In this document: positions 16,580 through 27,005 of the stretch, one piece after another | Position numbering within the stretch: the stretch's first letter is position 1 | Layout of the letters: each line of letters opens with the position of its first letter | Assembly: GCA_963821275.1 (NCBI GenBank) | Contig: CAWGDF010000003.1 | Span: 62,001 to 126,000 of the forward strand | Origin: JACVRW01 sp963821275 | GTDB lineage: Bacteria; Actinomycetota; Thermoleophilia; Solirubrobacterales; Thermoleophilaceae | Reading direction: 5' to 3' | DNA: 64,000 bases | Translations under genes and position numbers: made by a program | Notes under the pieces: generated by a model | What the model saw: only the letters and a program-made list of their open reading frames with translations | Databases searched by the model: none | What the model was told of the DNA's origin: nothing

Positions 16580-18469
16580 TCAGGGATAGAGCGGCGTGCG
16601 CGCGTAGCGCTCGCGCACCACCTCGAACGCCGGCTTACGCTCGCCGCCGTAGGCGATCAGGCCCTTGTGGTGGCGGGTGTTGCGTCCGAACTGGGCCGGG
16701 CGGCGTCCGGCGCCGCCGGTCCAGCCCGGGAAGATCTCGAACTCGCGCAGGGTCCAGTAGATCGCCCCCGAGAGCACCGGGGAGCGGTCGATCACGTCCA
16801 GGGTCCGGGCCGCGTGGAAAGCCTGGAACGGGTAGCCGCCCTTCAGCGTCGGCGGCGCCTGGGCCAGTTCCGGCCGGGCCTCGGCGCCCCACTCGGTCAT
16901 CACGATGGCGTGCCTCGGATAGTGATCGCGGAGCTCGGAGAGGTAGGGCTCCAGCAAGCTGAAGTCCTCCACCCAGCGATACCAGCCGAAGTACTGGTTG
17001 ACCCCGATGAGGTCGAAGTGCTGGTAGGTGAACTGCTCGGGCCTCCCCGGCCGGCCGTTGACGTCGAGGGAGATCGGCAGCGTGGGGTCGGCGTCGCGGG
17101 CCAGCCGCGCGGCCGCCACCAGGAAGCGAGCGGTGCCGGGGAAGACGTCGGGGGTGGTGTACAGCTCGTTGGCCACCGAGTGCGTGATCACTGAGGGGTG
17201 GTTGCGTGCAGCCTTCACGGTCCGCTCGACGCTCAGCAGGGCCCGGCGGCGCTCCTTCGACCTCCAGAGCAGGTGGGAGCGGCGGTCACGCTGCCAGATC
17301 GGCGCCTGGCTCCAGACCAGGATGCCCGCCCGGTCGAAGCGGGCGAGCAGGCGGTCGTTCATCAGGTAGTGGGCGCGTGTGACGTTCGCGCCCAGCTGCT
17401 CGAGGTCGTTGACGATGATGTCCATGTCGGCGCTCGAGAGCGCTGCGCCGTGACCGGGCATGTCCTCGTGGATCGAGGCGCCGCGCAGCTCGACGCGGCG
17501 GTTGTTCAGGTACAGCATTCCGCCCTTTACCGTCACCGAGCGCAGGCCGACGCGCCGGCGCTCCACCTGCATCGGCTCGCCCCGGTCGCGCAGCACGATG
17601 CGCGCCGAGTAGAGCTGCGGGCGCTCGGGTGACCACAGCTTCGGCGCCGGCACCCGAAGCCTGAGCTGAAGGCGCTTGCGGGCCGCGCGCTGGCGGGGGA
17701 GGCGGAACGTCCGCTCGAGCGTGCGCCCGCTGGGCGAGCGCAGGCGAACCTCGAGCCTGGACGCGAGCTCCGCCGTGCCCCGACGCTCGAGCAACCCGTC
17801 GATCAGCAGCTGGGCGCGGCAGCGCCGGGCCGGACCGCGACAGCGCACGCGCGACATCGTGCCGAGGTCCTCGATGTGCGCCCTGCCCGCCGGGACCAGC
17901 CGCACCGGGCGGACGATGCCGTTCCAGTTCCACCAGCCCTCGAGCAGCCGCGGGTCCTTGCGCCCGTCCACGAGCACCACGAGCTCGTTCTCACGTCCCG
18001 GTCGCAGGCCCCGCGCCTCGACGGTGAAGGGGGTGTAGGGGTCCGTGCTGCGACCGATCCGCCGCCCGTTGAGGAACACCCCGGCGCGGCGGCGCACGCC
18101 CTCGAAGCGCAGGAGCCAACGGAAGCCGCGGGGTGTTGCCGGGCCCTCGAACAGCACCCGGTAGCGCCTGACCGTTCCCGGAAAGAGGTCCGGCAGGGCA
18201 CGCGGGTCGAACACGCTCGGGACCTTCGCGGCGCTCCAGTCGCCGGGCGTGCGCGCTGCACGGCCGGCCGGCACCACCGGCGCCGCCGGGGCGCCGGTCT
18301 CGGGGGCCGTCTCCTCCGGCGGCGCCGGCTGGGGCGCGGCCGGGTCGGCCGGCTCGGCCCGCACCTCCCAGCCCTCCGAGAGCGTGATTCCACGCGGCAG
18401 CGCCGCGGCGGCAGGCGGGGCCGCCAGCAGGATCAAGAGGACGCTGATCGGCGCGGCCGCCCTACGCAT
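16580..18469 (-). CDS. Secreted glycoside hydrolase family 2 protein (beta-galactosidase/glucuronidase-like)
   Basis: This 629-aa enzyme has a signal peptide (about residues 1-23, MRRAAAPISVLLILLAAPPA) and a Pro/Ala-rich linker to about residue 70. The jelly-roll sugar-binding domain (RYRVLFEGP, GVFLNGRRIGRSTDPYTPF) is followed by an immunoglobulin-like domain and the TIM barrel. The acid/base is E435 in HSVANEL and the nucleophile E526 in MTEWGAEA, with RGASIHEDMPGHG opening the barrel. It should release beta-linked sugars outside the cell. Substrate is not decided by sequence. A single gene, 61 bases upstream of the ATP-grasp gene on the same strand. Confidence 0.88.
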   Translation of the reverse strand: MRRAAAPISVLLILLAAPPAAAALPRGITLSEGWEVRAEPADPAAPQPAPPEETAPETGAPAAPVVPAGRAARTPGDWSAAKVPSVFDPRALPDLFPGTVRRYRVLFEGPATPRGFRWLLRFEGVRRRAGVFLNGRRIGRSTDPYTPFTVEARGLRPGRENELVVLVDGRKDPRLLEGWWNWNGIVRPVRLVPAGRAHIEDLGTMSRVRCRGPARRCRAQLLIDGLLERRGTAELASRLEVRLRSPSGRTLERTFRLPRQRAARKRLQLRLRVPAPKLWSPERPQLYSARIVLRDRGEPMQVERRRVGLRSVTVKGGMLYLNNRRVELRGASIHEDMPGHGAALSSADMDIIVNDLEQLGANVTRAHYLMNDRLLARFDRAGILVWSQAPIWQRDRRSHLLWRSKERRRALLSVERTVKAARNHPSVITHSVANELYTTPDVFPGTARFLVAAARLARDADPTLPISLDVNGRPGRPEQFTYQHFDLIGVNQYFGWYRWVEDFSLLEPYLSELRDHYPRHAIVMTEWGAEARPELAQAPPTLKGGYPFQAFHAARTLDVIDRSPVLSGAIYWTLREFEIFPGWTGGAGRRPAQFGRNTRHHKGLIAYGGERKPAFEVVRERYARTPLYP

Positions 18470-18536
18470 GCGTCCGCACCGTAGCCGGATTTGCAAAAAC
18501 CCTCCCCGCCCGAGCGGTGTGCCAGCCTTCGCGCCC

Positions 18537-19781
18537 ATGCCGCCCGTCGCCGCCGGGGTCGAGTACCTCGAAGCGCCGCTTGCAGTGTTCGGCCTGCTTC
18601 TTGTTGGTGGAGCGCTCGTGGCGGGCATCGCCCACCGCAGCTTCCTCTCGCTCACGGCGGCGTTCGTAGCCGCGGGTTTTCTGCTGGGCGACGCCGGCCT
18701 GGGGGTGCTCGATCTGGACCCGACCTCCAGCTTCGTGCAGGGCTTGGCGGTGATCGCCCTGATCCTGATCCTGTTCCGGGACGGCCTCGAGGTGGACGAG
18801 GAGATGCTCCAGGAGGCCTGGCACCTGCCCCTGCGCTCGCTCGCCCTCGGGATGCCGATCACGGCCGGCCTGATCGCGCTGGCCACCCACACGTTCACCG
18901 GCCTGGGGTGGACGGAGTCCTTCCTCATGGGGGCATTGCTCTCGCCCACCGATCCCGTCCTGTCCTCAGCCGTGGTCACCAACCCGCGCGTGCCGCCGCT
19001 GATCCGCCACTCGCTCAACCTGGAGTCCGGCCTGAACGACGGGCTGGCGCTGCCGGCGGTGCTGGCGCTCGCAGCCGCCGCGGCGGAGGACACCGACTTC
19101 CAATGGTGGGAGTTCGTGCTCCAGGACGTGGGCTTCGGTCTGGCGACGGGGCTGATCGTGGCGTTCGTAGCGTCCCGGCTCATGCCCAAGGGGAACGGGA
19201 TGCTGCAGGAGATCAGCCCGCACCAGAAGGCGCTCTATGCGCTGGGCGTGGCCTTCACGGCCTACGGCGTGGCGGTGCTTCCGCCGGAGGGCAACGGCTT
19301 CATCTCGGTGTTCGTCGCTGCGATCGCGCTGGGAATCTGGCGGCCCGACATCAGCGAGTGCTTCGAGTCCCGCTCCGAGGACCTCATCGAGGTGGTCAAG
19401 CTCGGCGTGTTCCTGGTCTTCGGGGCGATCTTCACCTTCGACCTGCTCTTCCAGGACGGCTGGGCCGCGGTGGCCATCGCCGCCTTCACGCTGCTGGTGG
19501 CGCGGCCGGCCGCGATCTTCACGAGCCTGGCGGGCAACCGCCAGGTCGACCTGTTCGGGAAGGCGTTCATGGCCTGGTTCGGGCCCAAGGGCGTGGCCAC
19601 CATGACCTTCGCGCTGTTCGTGCTGGGTTCGGCGGTGCCGGACGGGGAGCGGATCGCCGCCATCGCCGCGCTGACAGTGCTGATCTCGGTGGTGGTGCAC
19701 GGGTTGAGCGACCACCCGGGCGTCGATCTGATCGCGCGGCACAGCGAACGGAAGCCGGAAGCGGTTGGCTCCGCGGGGTGA
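18537..19781 (+). CDS. Cation:proton antiporter, NhaP-type (CPA1)
   Basis: This integral membrane protein of 414 aa has about 11-12 hydrophobic segments and would exchange Na+ or K+ for protons. The CPA1 ion-binding region is LLSPTDPVLSSAVVTNPRVP followed by LNLESGLNDGLALP, whose acidic residues are the likely ion site. FMAWFGPKGVATMTFAL is the C-terminal conserved segment. The ATG at 18537 is chosen; a GTG at 18519 is an alternative. It faces away from the GH2 gene across about 67 bases. Which cation is carried is not predictable here. Confidence 0.87.
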   Translation: MPPVAAGVEYLEAPLAVFGLLLVGGALVAGIAHRSFLSLTAAFVAAGFLLGDAGLGVLDLDPTSSFVQGLAVIALILILFRDGLEVDEEMLQEAWHLPLRSLALGMPITAGLIALATHTFTGLGWTESFLMGALLSPTDPVLSSAVVTNPRVPPLIRHSLNLESGLNDGLALPAVLALAAAAAEDTDFQWWEFVLQDVGFGLATGLIVAFVASRLMPKGNGMLQEISPHQKALYALGVAFTAYGVAVLPPEGNGFISVFVAAIALGIWRPDISECFESRSEDLIEVVKLGVFLVFGAIFTFDLLFQDGWAAVAIAAFTLLVARPAAIFTSLAGNRQVDLFGKAFMAWFGPKGVATMTFALFVLGSAVPDGERIAAIAALTVLISVVVHGLSDHPGVDLIARHSERKPEAVGSAG

Positions 19782-19795
19782 CATGATTCCGACCC

Positions 19796-20134
19796 ATGGA
19801 CACCTGGGACATCGCATCGCTCGACGTCCAGCCGCACAATCCCGCGGTGCTCCGCTCGGACGATGAGACGCGCGCGATAGCAATCAACCTCCCGGGCGGA
19901 GAGAGCCTGCGCGACCACCAGGTCCACGAGCGTGCCTGGCTGGTCGTGGCGGACGGCGAGATCGAGGTCCAACAGGGCGACGAGAAGGCTTCGGGCGGTC
20001 CCGGCCTGCTGGTTCACTTCGAGCCCAACGAGCGGCACGAGGTTCGTGCCACCCGGGACTCTCGCCTGATCCTTCTGCTCTCACCCTGGCCCGGCGAGGG
20101 GCACCCGAGCCGCCGGGGCGAGCAGCCCGGGTAG
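19796..20134 (+). CDS. Cupin-domain protein
   Basis: This 112-aa single-domain cupin contains LRDHQVHERAWLVVADGEIEV (conserved-region 1, with a single canonical His retained) and LLVHFEPNERHEVRATRDSR (conserved-region 2, ending in H). Partial loss of the metal ligands makes catalysis uncertain and a binding or sensing role possible. It begins 14 bases after the antiporter gene and ends 39 bases before ccmE, so it may be part of one transcript. No specific function can be given. Confidence 0.75.
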   Translation: MDTWDIASLDVQPHNPAVLRSDDETRAIAINLPGGESLRDHQVHERAWLVVADGEIEVQQGDEKASGGPGLLVHFEPNERHEVRATRDSRLILLLSPWPGEGHPSRRGEQPG

Positions 20135-20173
20135 GCGCCGGCGCGCGCGCCTCGCCTGCCAGAATCCGGGGTG

Positions 20174-20572
20174 ATGGACCCCGCCCGCAAGCGCAAGGTA
20201 CGGCTTGCGGTGGCGCTGAGCGCCGCCGTGTTCCTCGCCGCCGCGTTGGTCTACACCAGCTTCAGCGCCTCCACCGAGGCCAGCAAGCCCAGCCAGATCG
20301 AGCCCGGCCGCTCCTATGAGCTCACCGGGAAGGTCGTGCACGACTCGGTCAGCCGCGAGGGCGATGCGCTGCGCTTTCGGATCCGCGACCGCGACGGCCG
20401 CGAGTCGGTGCCGGTGACCTATACGGGCGTTGTGCCCGATCCCTTCCGCGAGGGGCGCGAGGTGATCGTGTCGGGCGAGCTCGAGCGCGGCATGTTCGTA
20501 GCCGAGCGCGACTCGCTGGTCACCAAGTGCCCGTCGAAGTTCACGAAGGAGGAGGAGGGCCAGCCCTCCTGA
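20174..20572 (+). CDS. ccmE: Cytochrome c maturation heme chaperone CcmE, CxxxF variant
   Basis: CcmE carries heme covalently to the CcmF lyase on the outer face of the membrane. This 132-aa protein has one N-terminal anchor (about residues 9-30) and the OB-fold domain (YELTGKVVHDSV, RFRIRDRDGRESVPVTYTG, VIVSGELERGMFVAE). In ordinary CcmE the heme is bound by histidine in HxxxY; here the site reads LVTKCPSKF, with C119 in place of His and F123 in place of Tyr. Cysteine-type CcmE (CxxxY) is known from some bacteria and archaea; the Phe is a further departure. The ATG at 20174 is preceded by an alternative GTG at 20171. ccmF follows at once. Confidence 0.9.
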   Translation: MDPARKRKVRLAVALSAAVFLAAALVYTSFSASTEASKPSQIEPGRSYELTGKVVHDSVSREGDALRFRIRDRDGRESVPVTYTGVVPDPFREGREVIVSGELERGMFVAERDSLVTKCPSKFTKEEEGQPS

Positions 20573-20573
20573 C

Positions 20574-22733
<2,160 letters not shown>

Positions 22734-22745
22734 TCGTCCCGCGCG

Positions 22746-23033
22746 ATGGAGTACGCCGTCGCCCTGCTCGTGCTCGCGGCCCTCGTCGCGCTGGTCGTCG
22801 CCGCTCCGCTCCGCCGCCGCGAGCGGCACCAGGCTGTCGAGGGGACCCGGCTCGCGGAGCTGCAGGCGGCCAAGGAGGCCAAGTACCGGGAGATCCGCGA
22901 CGCCGAGCTGGACCACCAGATGGGCAAGCTCACGCGGGAGGACTGGCGGGCGGTGGACCGCGAGCTTCGCGACGAGGCGATTGTCATCCTGCGCGAGCTG
23001 GACCGGCTGGAGGGCCGCTCGCCGGAGTCCTGA
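22746..23033 (+). CDS. CcmI-like cytochrome c biogenesis membrane protein (short)
   Basis: This 95-aa protein has one N-terminal membrane segment (residues 3-19) and a charged coiled region containing KEAKYREIRDAELDHQMGKLT and REDWRAVDRELRDEAI. This matches the membrane-proximal part of CcmI/CycH proteins. The large TPR domain of true CcmI is missing. It sits 12 bases after ccmF, supporting a helper role in the lyase complex, perhaps as an apocytochrome docking or assembly factor. It ends 13 bases from the convergent oxidase gene. Confidence 0.75.
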   Translation: MEYAVALLVLAALVALVVAAPLRRRERHQAVEGTRLAELQAAKEAKYREIRDAELDHQMGKLTREDWRAVDRELRDEAIVILRELDRLEGRSPES

Positions 23034-23046
23034 GTGGCCGTGTCGC

Positions 23047-25329
23047 CTACTCGACGCGGACCAGCGAGGCCCGGCTGGCCGTCAGCCGGCTCACGTTGCC
23101 CCCGCCGTCCTCCGCGCGGCCGAGCACGCGGTAGCCGCCCGGGGGCAGGGCACGCCTGAGGGCCAGCAGCCAGCGCACGCCCTTGCCGCCGGGCCGCAGC
23201 TTGGCGTCCATCCAGCGCGGCCGCCTGCAGCTGCGGGGCGGGCCGCTCATCTTGCGCTTGCCCTTGAGCCACCAGCTGCAGCCGCCGCCCTCGAGCCGCC
23301 GCCGCAGCGCGACCTGCACAGACTCCACGCCCGACCCGTCCTCCGCGCTGCCACGGATGCGCCCGCGGGCGGCGTTGACGCCGAGCAACCGGAGCCTCGG
23401 GCCGGCGGAGTCGGGAGGTCCCGGGCCGCCGGCGTCGCCCGCACTGGGAGCACGCACCGAGATGGTCCTGGTGGCGCTACCGGTGCCCCCGAGGCCGTCG
23501 CTCACCGTCAGGCGTGCCGTGTAGGCGCCCGGCTCCGAGTAGCTGTGGGCGGGCGCCGCCGCGTTGCTCGTCCCGCCATCGCCGAAGCTCCAGGAGTAGC
23601 TGAGCGGGTCGGCGTCCGGGTCGCTCGAGCGGCGGCCGTCGAAGCTCACGTTCAGCGGGGCGGCGCCCGACGTCGTGCCGGCGTCGAGCACCGCCACCGG
23701 ACTGCGATTCGGCGGCGGGCTGCCGGGGGCGACGGTGACCATGCGCGCGACGGAGGGCACGCCGGCCGAGTTGATCACGAACAGCATGTACGGCCCGGGC
23801 GGGGCGATGTTCGCGTTGGCGGGCCCGGTGGCCCTGATGCTCCCGGCGCCGCGGGCGTTGATGGCGAGCGGGATGAAGCGCTGCTCCATGTTGACCGAGT
23901 GGGTGACCGCCCCGAGGCGGACCAGCGCCACGCGGCTGATCGAAGCCGCGTTCGGGGTCGAGATCCGCACCTGCGCCCCGTAGTTGACCACGCCCGGCGC
24001 CGAGTTGATGGCCGGGCGCGGCGCGAGCTGCCCCGAGCCGTCCTTCTTGAACAGGTACGGCGGCGTGAACACCTCGGCGTTCTTGGCCAGGTACTGGACG
24101 TCGTCGCAGGCGCGGCAGAGGCCCCCGCCCGAGGAGAGCACCCGTCCGTCGCGTAGCAGCAGAGCGGTCGAGTGATACTGGCGCGTGACCGCCATCGGCG
24201 CGAGCGTTCTCCATTGGCCGGTGGCCGGGCTCCACAGCTCCGCCGGGTAGACGGCCGCGTCCAGATCCACCAGGGACGCCCCCGACGACAGGCCGCCCGT
24301 CGCGAGCACGGTGCCGTCGGCGAGCACGGTGAGGTTGTGCTGGCGGCGACCGTGCGCCATCGCCCCGGTGGCGCTGGCGTCTGGGGCGGCTCCGTTGAAG
24401 TCGATGACGCGGGCGGTCGGGGTCGACGGCCCGCCGCCTGCCACCAGCAGCTTGCCGACGTCGTACATCGCTCGGCTGCCGTAGTCCCGGTTGACTTCGT
24501 CGCGGTTACCGAGGGTCTGCCCCCAGGCGCCGGTCCCCGCCGGGTTGAGGCTGCGCATGGTCGGGCTCGGCCCGGAGTAGAAGGCACGACCGTTCGGCGC
24601 GACGTCGAGCCAGGGATACAACGGAAGGTTGAGGACCGCGCCGGTCAGCTGCCGCAGCCCGCCGGCCGTGGTCCGAACCTCCGGGATATCCGGCCCGCCC
24701 TCGGTGATCAGCATCTCGCCGTTGCTCAGCGGAGTCACGCTCGGGTACCAGCGCGAGAAACCCATGTCCGGGCCGCGCGACCACGTGCTGGTGGACGAGC
24801 TGAAGATGTGCGTCTGAGGGATTCCCTCGAGCTGCGCGTTCCTGTTGCCGCCGGCCAGGAACAGCGAGCCGTTGGGCAGGTGCGCGAGCCCGCTGCAGAA
24901 GACGTTGAAGCCGGTCCTGACGTCCACCCGCGTTTGGACCCCCGTGCTCGGGTCCCACACCATGGCGCGGGTGTGGTCGTGGACCGGAGAGCTCTCCGTT
25001 GGGTTGTCGTCAACGGAGTCGTAGGCCAGCACCTTGCCGTTGGGCATCAGCGCGACGTGCACCCCGACCACAGGCCAGTTGACGACCGGCCCCCAGCGGC
25101 CGACCCGGTGCTCGTCGCCCACGGCCGCGGCGGCGGCGAGCGCGGCATCGTCTCGCGTCGCGGCCAGCGTGCGTCGCTGCAGGCTGGCCTCCTCGGCTGC
25201 CGTGTGGGTGACCGAATCCTCAGCGATGTGCTCGGCCGCCCCGTCCGTGGCGTGGTGCGCCGAGGCGCCCGCGGGCACGCAGAGGGTCATCGCGACCACG
25301 GCCGTGGCGGATATGCATCGCAGAGACAT
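23047..25329 (-). CDS. Secreted copper radical oxidase (galactose/glyoxal oxidase-like) with PKD domain
   Basis: This 760-aa exported protein has a signal peptide (about residues 1-24, cut near GASAHHA), a Kelch-type seven-blade propeller, a DUF1929 domain and a PKD domain (about 530-620, SYSWSFGDGGTSN). All galactose-oxidase active-site residues align: C145 (NVFCSGLAHL) and Y195 (RWYPSVTPL) for the Tyr-Cys cofactor, Y385-H386 (RQYHSTALLL) and H477 (GAVTHSVNMEQR) for copper. It should oxidise an alcohol or aldehyde to produce H2O2. A short C-terminal extension carries Cys pairs (GGGCSWWLKGK, GPPRSCRRPR). The ATG at 25329 is chosen to give the signal peptide; an upstream in-frame start adds 17 residues. 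Confidence 0.87.
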   Translation of the reverse strand: MSLRCISATAVVAMTLCVPAGASAHHATDGAAEHIAEDSVTHTAAEEASLQRRTLAATRDDAALAAAAAVGDEHRVGRWGPVVNWPVVGVHVALMPNGKVLAYDSVDDNPTESSPVHDHTRAMVWDPSTGVQTRVDVRTGFNVFCSGLAHLPNGSLFLAGGNRNAQLEGIPQTHIFSSSTSTWSRGPDMGFSRWYPSVTPLSNGEMLITEGGPDIPEVRTTAGGLRQLTGAVLNLPLYPWLDVAPNGRAFYSGPSPTMRSLNPAGTGAWGQTLGNRDEVNRDYGSRAMYDVGKLLVAGGGPSTPTARVIDFNGAAPDASATGAMAHGRRQHNLTVLADGTVLATGGLSSGASLVDLDAAVYPAELWSPATGQWRTLAPMAVTRQYHSTALLLRDGRVLSSGGGLCRACDDVQYLAKNAEVFTPPYLFKKDGSGQLAPRPAINSAPGVVNYGAQVRISTPNAASISRVALVRLGAVTHSVNMEQRFIPLAINARGAGSIRATGPANANIAPPGPYMLFVINSAGVPSVARMVTVAPGSPPPNRSPVAVLDAGTTSGAAPLNVSFDGRRSSDPDADPLSYSWSFGDGGTSNAAAPAHSYSEPGAYTARLTVSDGLGGTGSATRTISVRAPSAGDAGGPGPPDSAGPRLRLLGVNAARGRIRGSAEDGSGVESVQVALRRRLEGGGCSWWLKGKRKMSGPPRSCRRPRWMDAKLRPGGKGVRWLLALRRALPPGGYRVLGRAEDGGGNVSRLTASRASLVRVE

Positions 25330-25358
25330 GAGACGAACCCCGCTCGAGCCAGAGTAGG

Positions 25359-27005
25359 TCAGGTTCCGCTGCACCGCCAATCCCCGATGAACGCGGGGCG
25401 CGCCAGATACCCTTTCGCGCCGTGGAAGCGATTCTCAGCGGCGTCCAGGTGATCCTCGCGGTGGTCCTCATCGTCCTCGTGCTCATGCACTCGGGCAAGG
25501 ACTCGGGGCTCTCGGGCGCCTTCGGCGTGGGCACCGGAGCCGGCCCGTTCGGCGGCGGCTCGCTGGTGGAGCGCAACCTGAACCGCTGGACCATCGCGTT
25601 CGCCCTGCTGTTCGTGGCGAACGTGATCGTGCTGCTGAAGCTCTGAACCGGCGGGCCCGCTGAAGCGCACGCCGGCCGCCCGGAGCGCCGGACAGAGCGC
25701 ACCCCACGCGAAGCGCCGGCCGTAGAACTCGCCGTCGGTGGTCAGCTTCTGACGCCGCGTGAGGGCCTGGGTGCGCGCCAGGATGCCCAGCACGCTGTCG
25801 GTCAGGCGCAGGTCGCGGAGAGGGCGGGTCACCCGGCCGTCCTCGATCAGGAAGGTGCCGTCGCGGGTGACGGCGGTGACCAGCGTCTCCTTCGGCCGCA
25901 CCACGTTGGAGTACCAGAGGCGGGTCACGTAGACCCCACGCTCCACTCCGGCGCACAGCTCCGCCTCGTCGGCCGCGCCGCCGCCGCCGAGCACGAGGTT
26001 GGTCGGGTGCGGCCCGTGCCCGCCCCCGCCGGGCGCCAGGGCATGACCGGTGCTCGCTGTCCCGGCGAGCGCGGCGCTGCGAAGATCGTGCACCACCCGG
26101 TGGGCCACGCCGTCCTGAATCAGGGGCAGCGGGGCCTTGGCCACGCCCTCGGCATCGAATGCGCGGGGCAGCGTGCCGGGCATGCGCGGCGAGTCGGACA
26201 GGTTTATCGAGGGAGCGGCGACGGTCTGCCCGAGCCGGCCGGACAGCGCCCCGCGGTCCTCGGCGTGGGCCAGGCCGTTCAGCGCGGTGAAGCCGAGCAG
26301 GTCGCAGAGCTCACCCACGGCGTGGGCCTCGAAGACGACCGGATGCTCACCGGGCTCGAGCTCGGCCGGCTCGCCGGGAGCCAGCGCCTTGGCCGCGGCG
26401 TTCTCGGCTACCGCCTGAGGATCGATGAGGCCCACGGCGAAGGCGGTCTGGGCGTCAAAGCCGCTGCGCCCGTCCTCAGGCCGGATGCAGATCACCTTCA
26501 GGTAGGCGTCGGTCGTGCGGTCGAGCACCGCACCGCCGGCGCGGGTCGCCGCCGCACGCTCCTCGCGGCCCACGGTCCAGATGCCGTGGGCCTCGAGCCC
26601 CGCCTCGTCGGCCACACCGAAGACCGTGCGCAGCGCCGCGCCGCCGCGGCCGGCGTCGATCGCGGCCGTCGCTGCATCGTGGCCTTCATGGGCCCGGCCT
26701 AGTGAAGGCTCGGGAAAGCCGGGGAAGCGCCCGTCGCCCACAGCCGCGGCCGCCGTCGCCGCCAGGCGGGCCCGCCGGCCGCAGTCGGCGAGCGAGGCCT
26801 CGTCGGCCGCGTTCGTCGTCGCGCGGCCCACGTGCCCGTTGAACACCAGCGCCAGCTCGACGGTCACGTCGTCGACGGCGGTCGACTGCGTGGGACGGTT
26901 CGCGGCGAAGCGAAGCATCAGCGACCGCTCGTGGGTCACCAGCGCGAGCGCGTCCTCGCCGGCGTGGGCCAGCGCCCGCGAGGCCAGATCGAGCGCGTCA
27001 GGCAA
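25359..27005 (-). CDS. TldD/PmbA family protein (PmbA/TldE-like partner)
   Basis: This is the second subunit of a TldD-TldE-type protease pair, which in other bacteria matures peptides such as microcins and degrades antitoxins. The TldE-like fold is visible through the core (DAYLKVICIRPEDGRSGFDA, GLAHAEDRGALSGRLGQ, VYVTRLWYSNVVRPKETLVT, DGTFLIEDGRVTRPLRDLRL). It lacks the HExxxH metal motif, as TldE proteins do. The recognisable domain ends near 25,660; the frame then runs another 100 codons antisense through secG to 25359, giving 548 aa in total. That tail is low-complexity, so the true end is uncertain. The TTG start overlaps the tldD stop. Confidence 0.78.
   Translation of the reverse strand: MPDALDLASRALAHAGEDALALVTHERSLMLRFAANRPTQSTAVDDVTVELALVFNGHVGRATTNAADEASLADCGRRARLAATAAAAVGDGRFPGFPEPSLGRAHEGHDAATAAIDAGRGGAALRTVFGVADEAGLEAHGIWTVGREERAAATRAGGAVLDRTTDAYLKVICIRPEDGRSGFDAQTAFAVGLIDPQAVAENAAAKALAPGEPAELEPGEHPVVFEAHAVGELCDLLGFTALNGLAHAEDRGALSGRLGQTVAAPSINLSDSPRMPGTLPRAFDAEGVAKAPLPLIQDGVAHRVVHDLRSAALAGTASTGHALAPGGGGHGPHPTNLVLGGGGAADEAELCAGVERGVYVTRLWYSNVVRPKETLVTAVTRDGTFLIEDGRVTRPLRDLRLTDSVLGILARTQALTRRQKLTTDGEFYGRRFAWGALCPALRAAGVRFSGPAGSELQQHDHVRHEQQGERDGPAVQVALHQRAAAERAGSGAHAEGAREPRVLARVHEHEDDEDHREDHLDAAENRFHGAKGYLARPAFIGDWRCSGT
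25422..25646 (+). CDS. secG: Preprotein translocase subunit SecG
   Basis: This 74-aa protein has two membrane segments (about residues 5-22 and 54-72) joined by a Gly-rich loop, KDSGLSGAFGVGTGAGPFGG, the SecG signature. It belongs to the SecYEG channel. The GTG at 25422 is the only sensible start. The whole gene lies antisense to the open C-terminal extension of the PmbA-like gene, which is odd for an essential-type gene (see findings). Confidence 0.93.
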   Translation: MEAILSGVQVILAVVLIVLVLMHSGKDSGLSGAFGVGTGAGPFGGGSLVERNLNRWTIAFALLFVANVIVLLKL

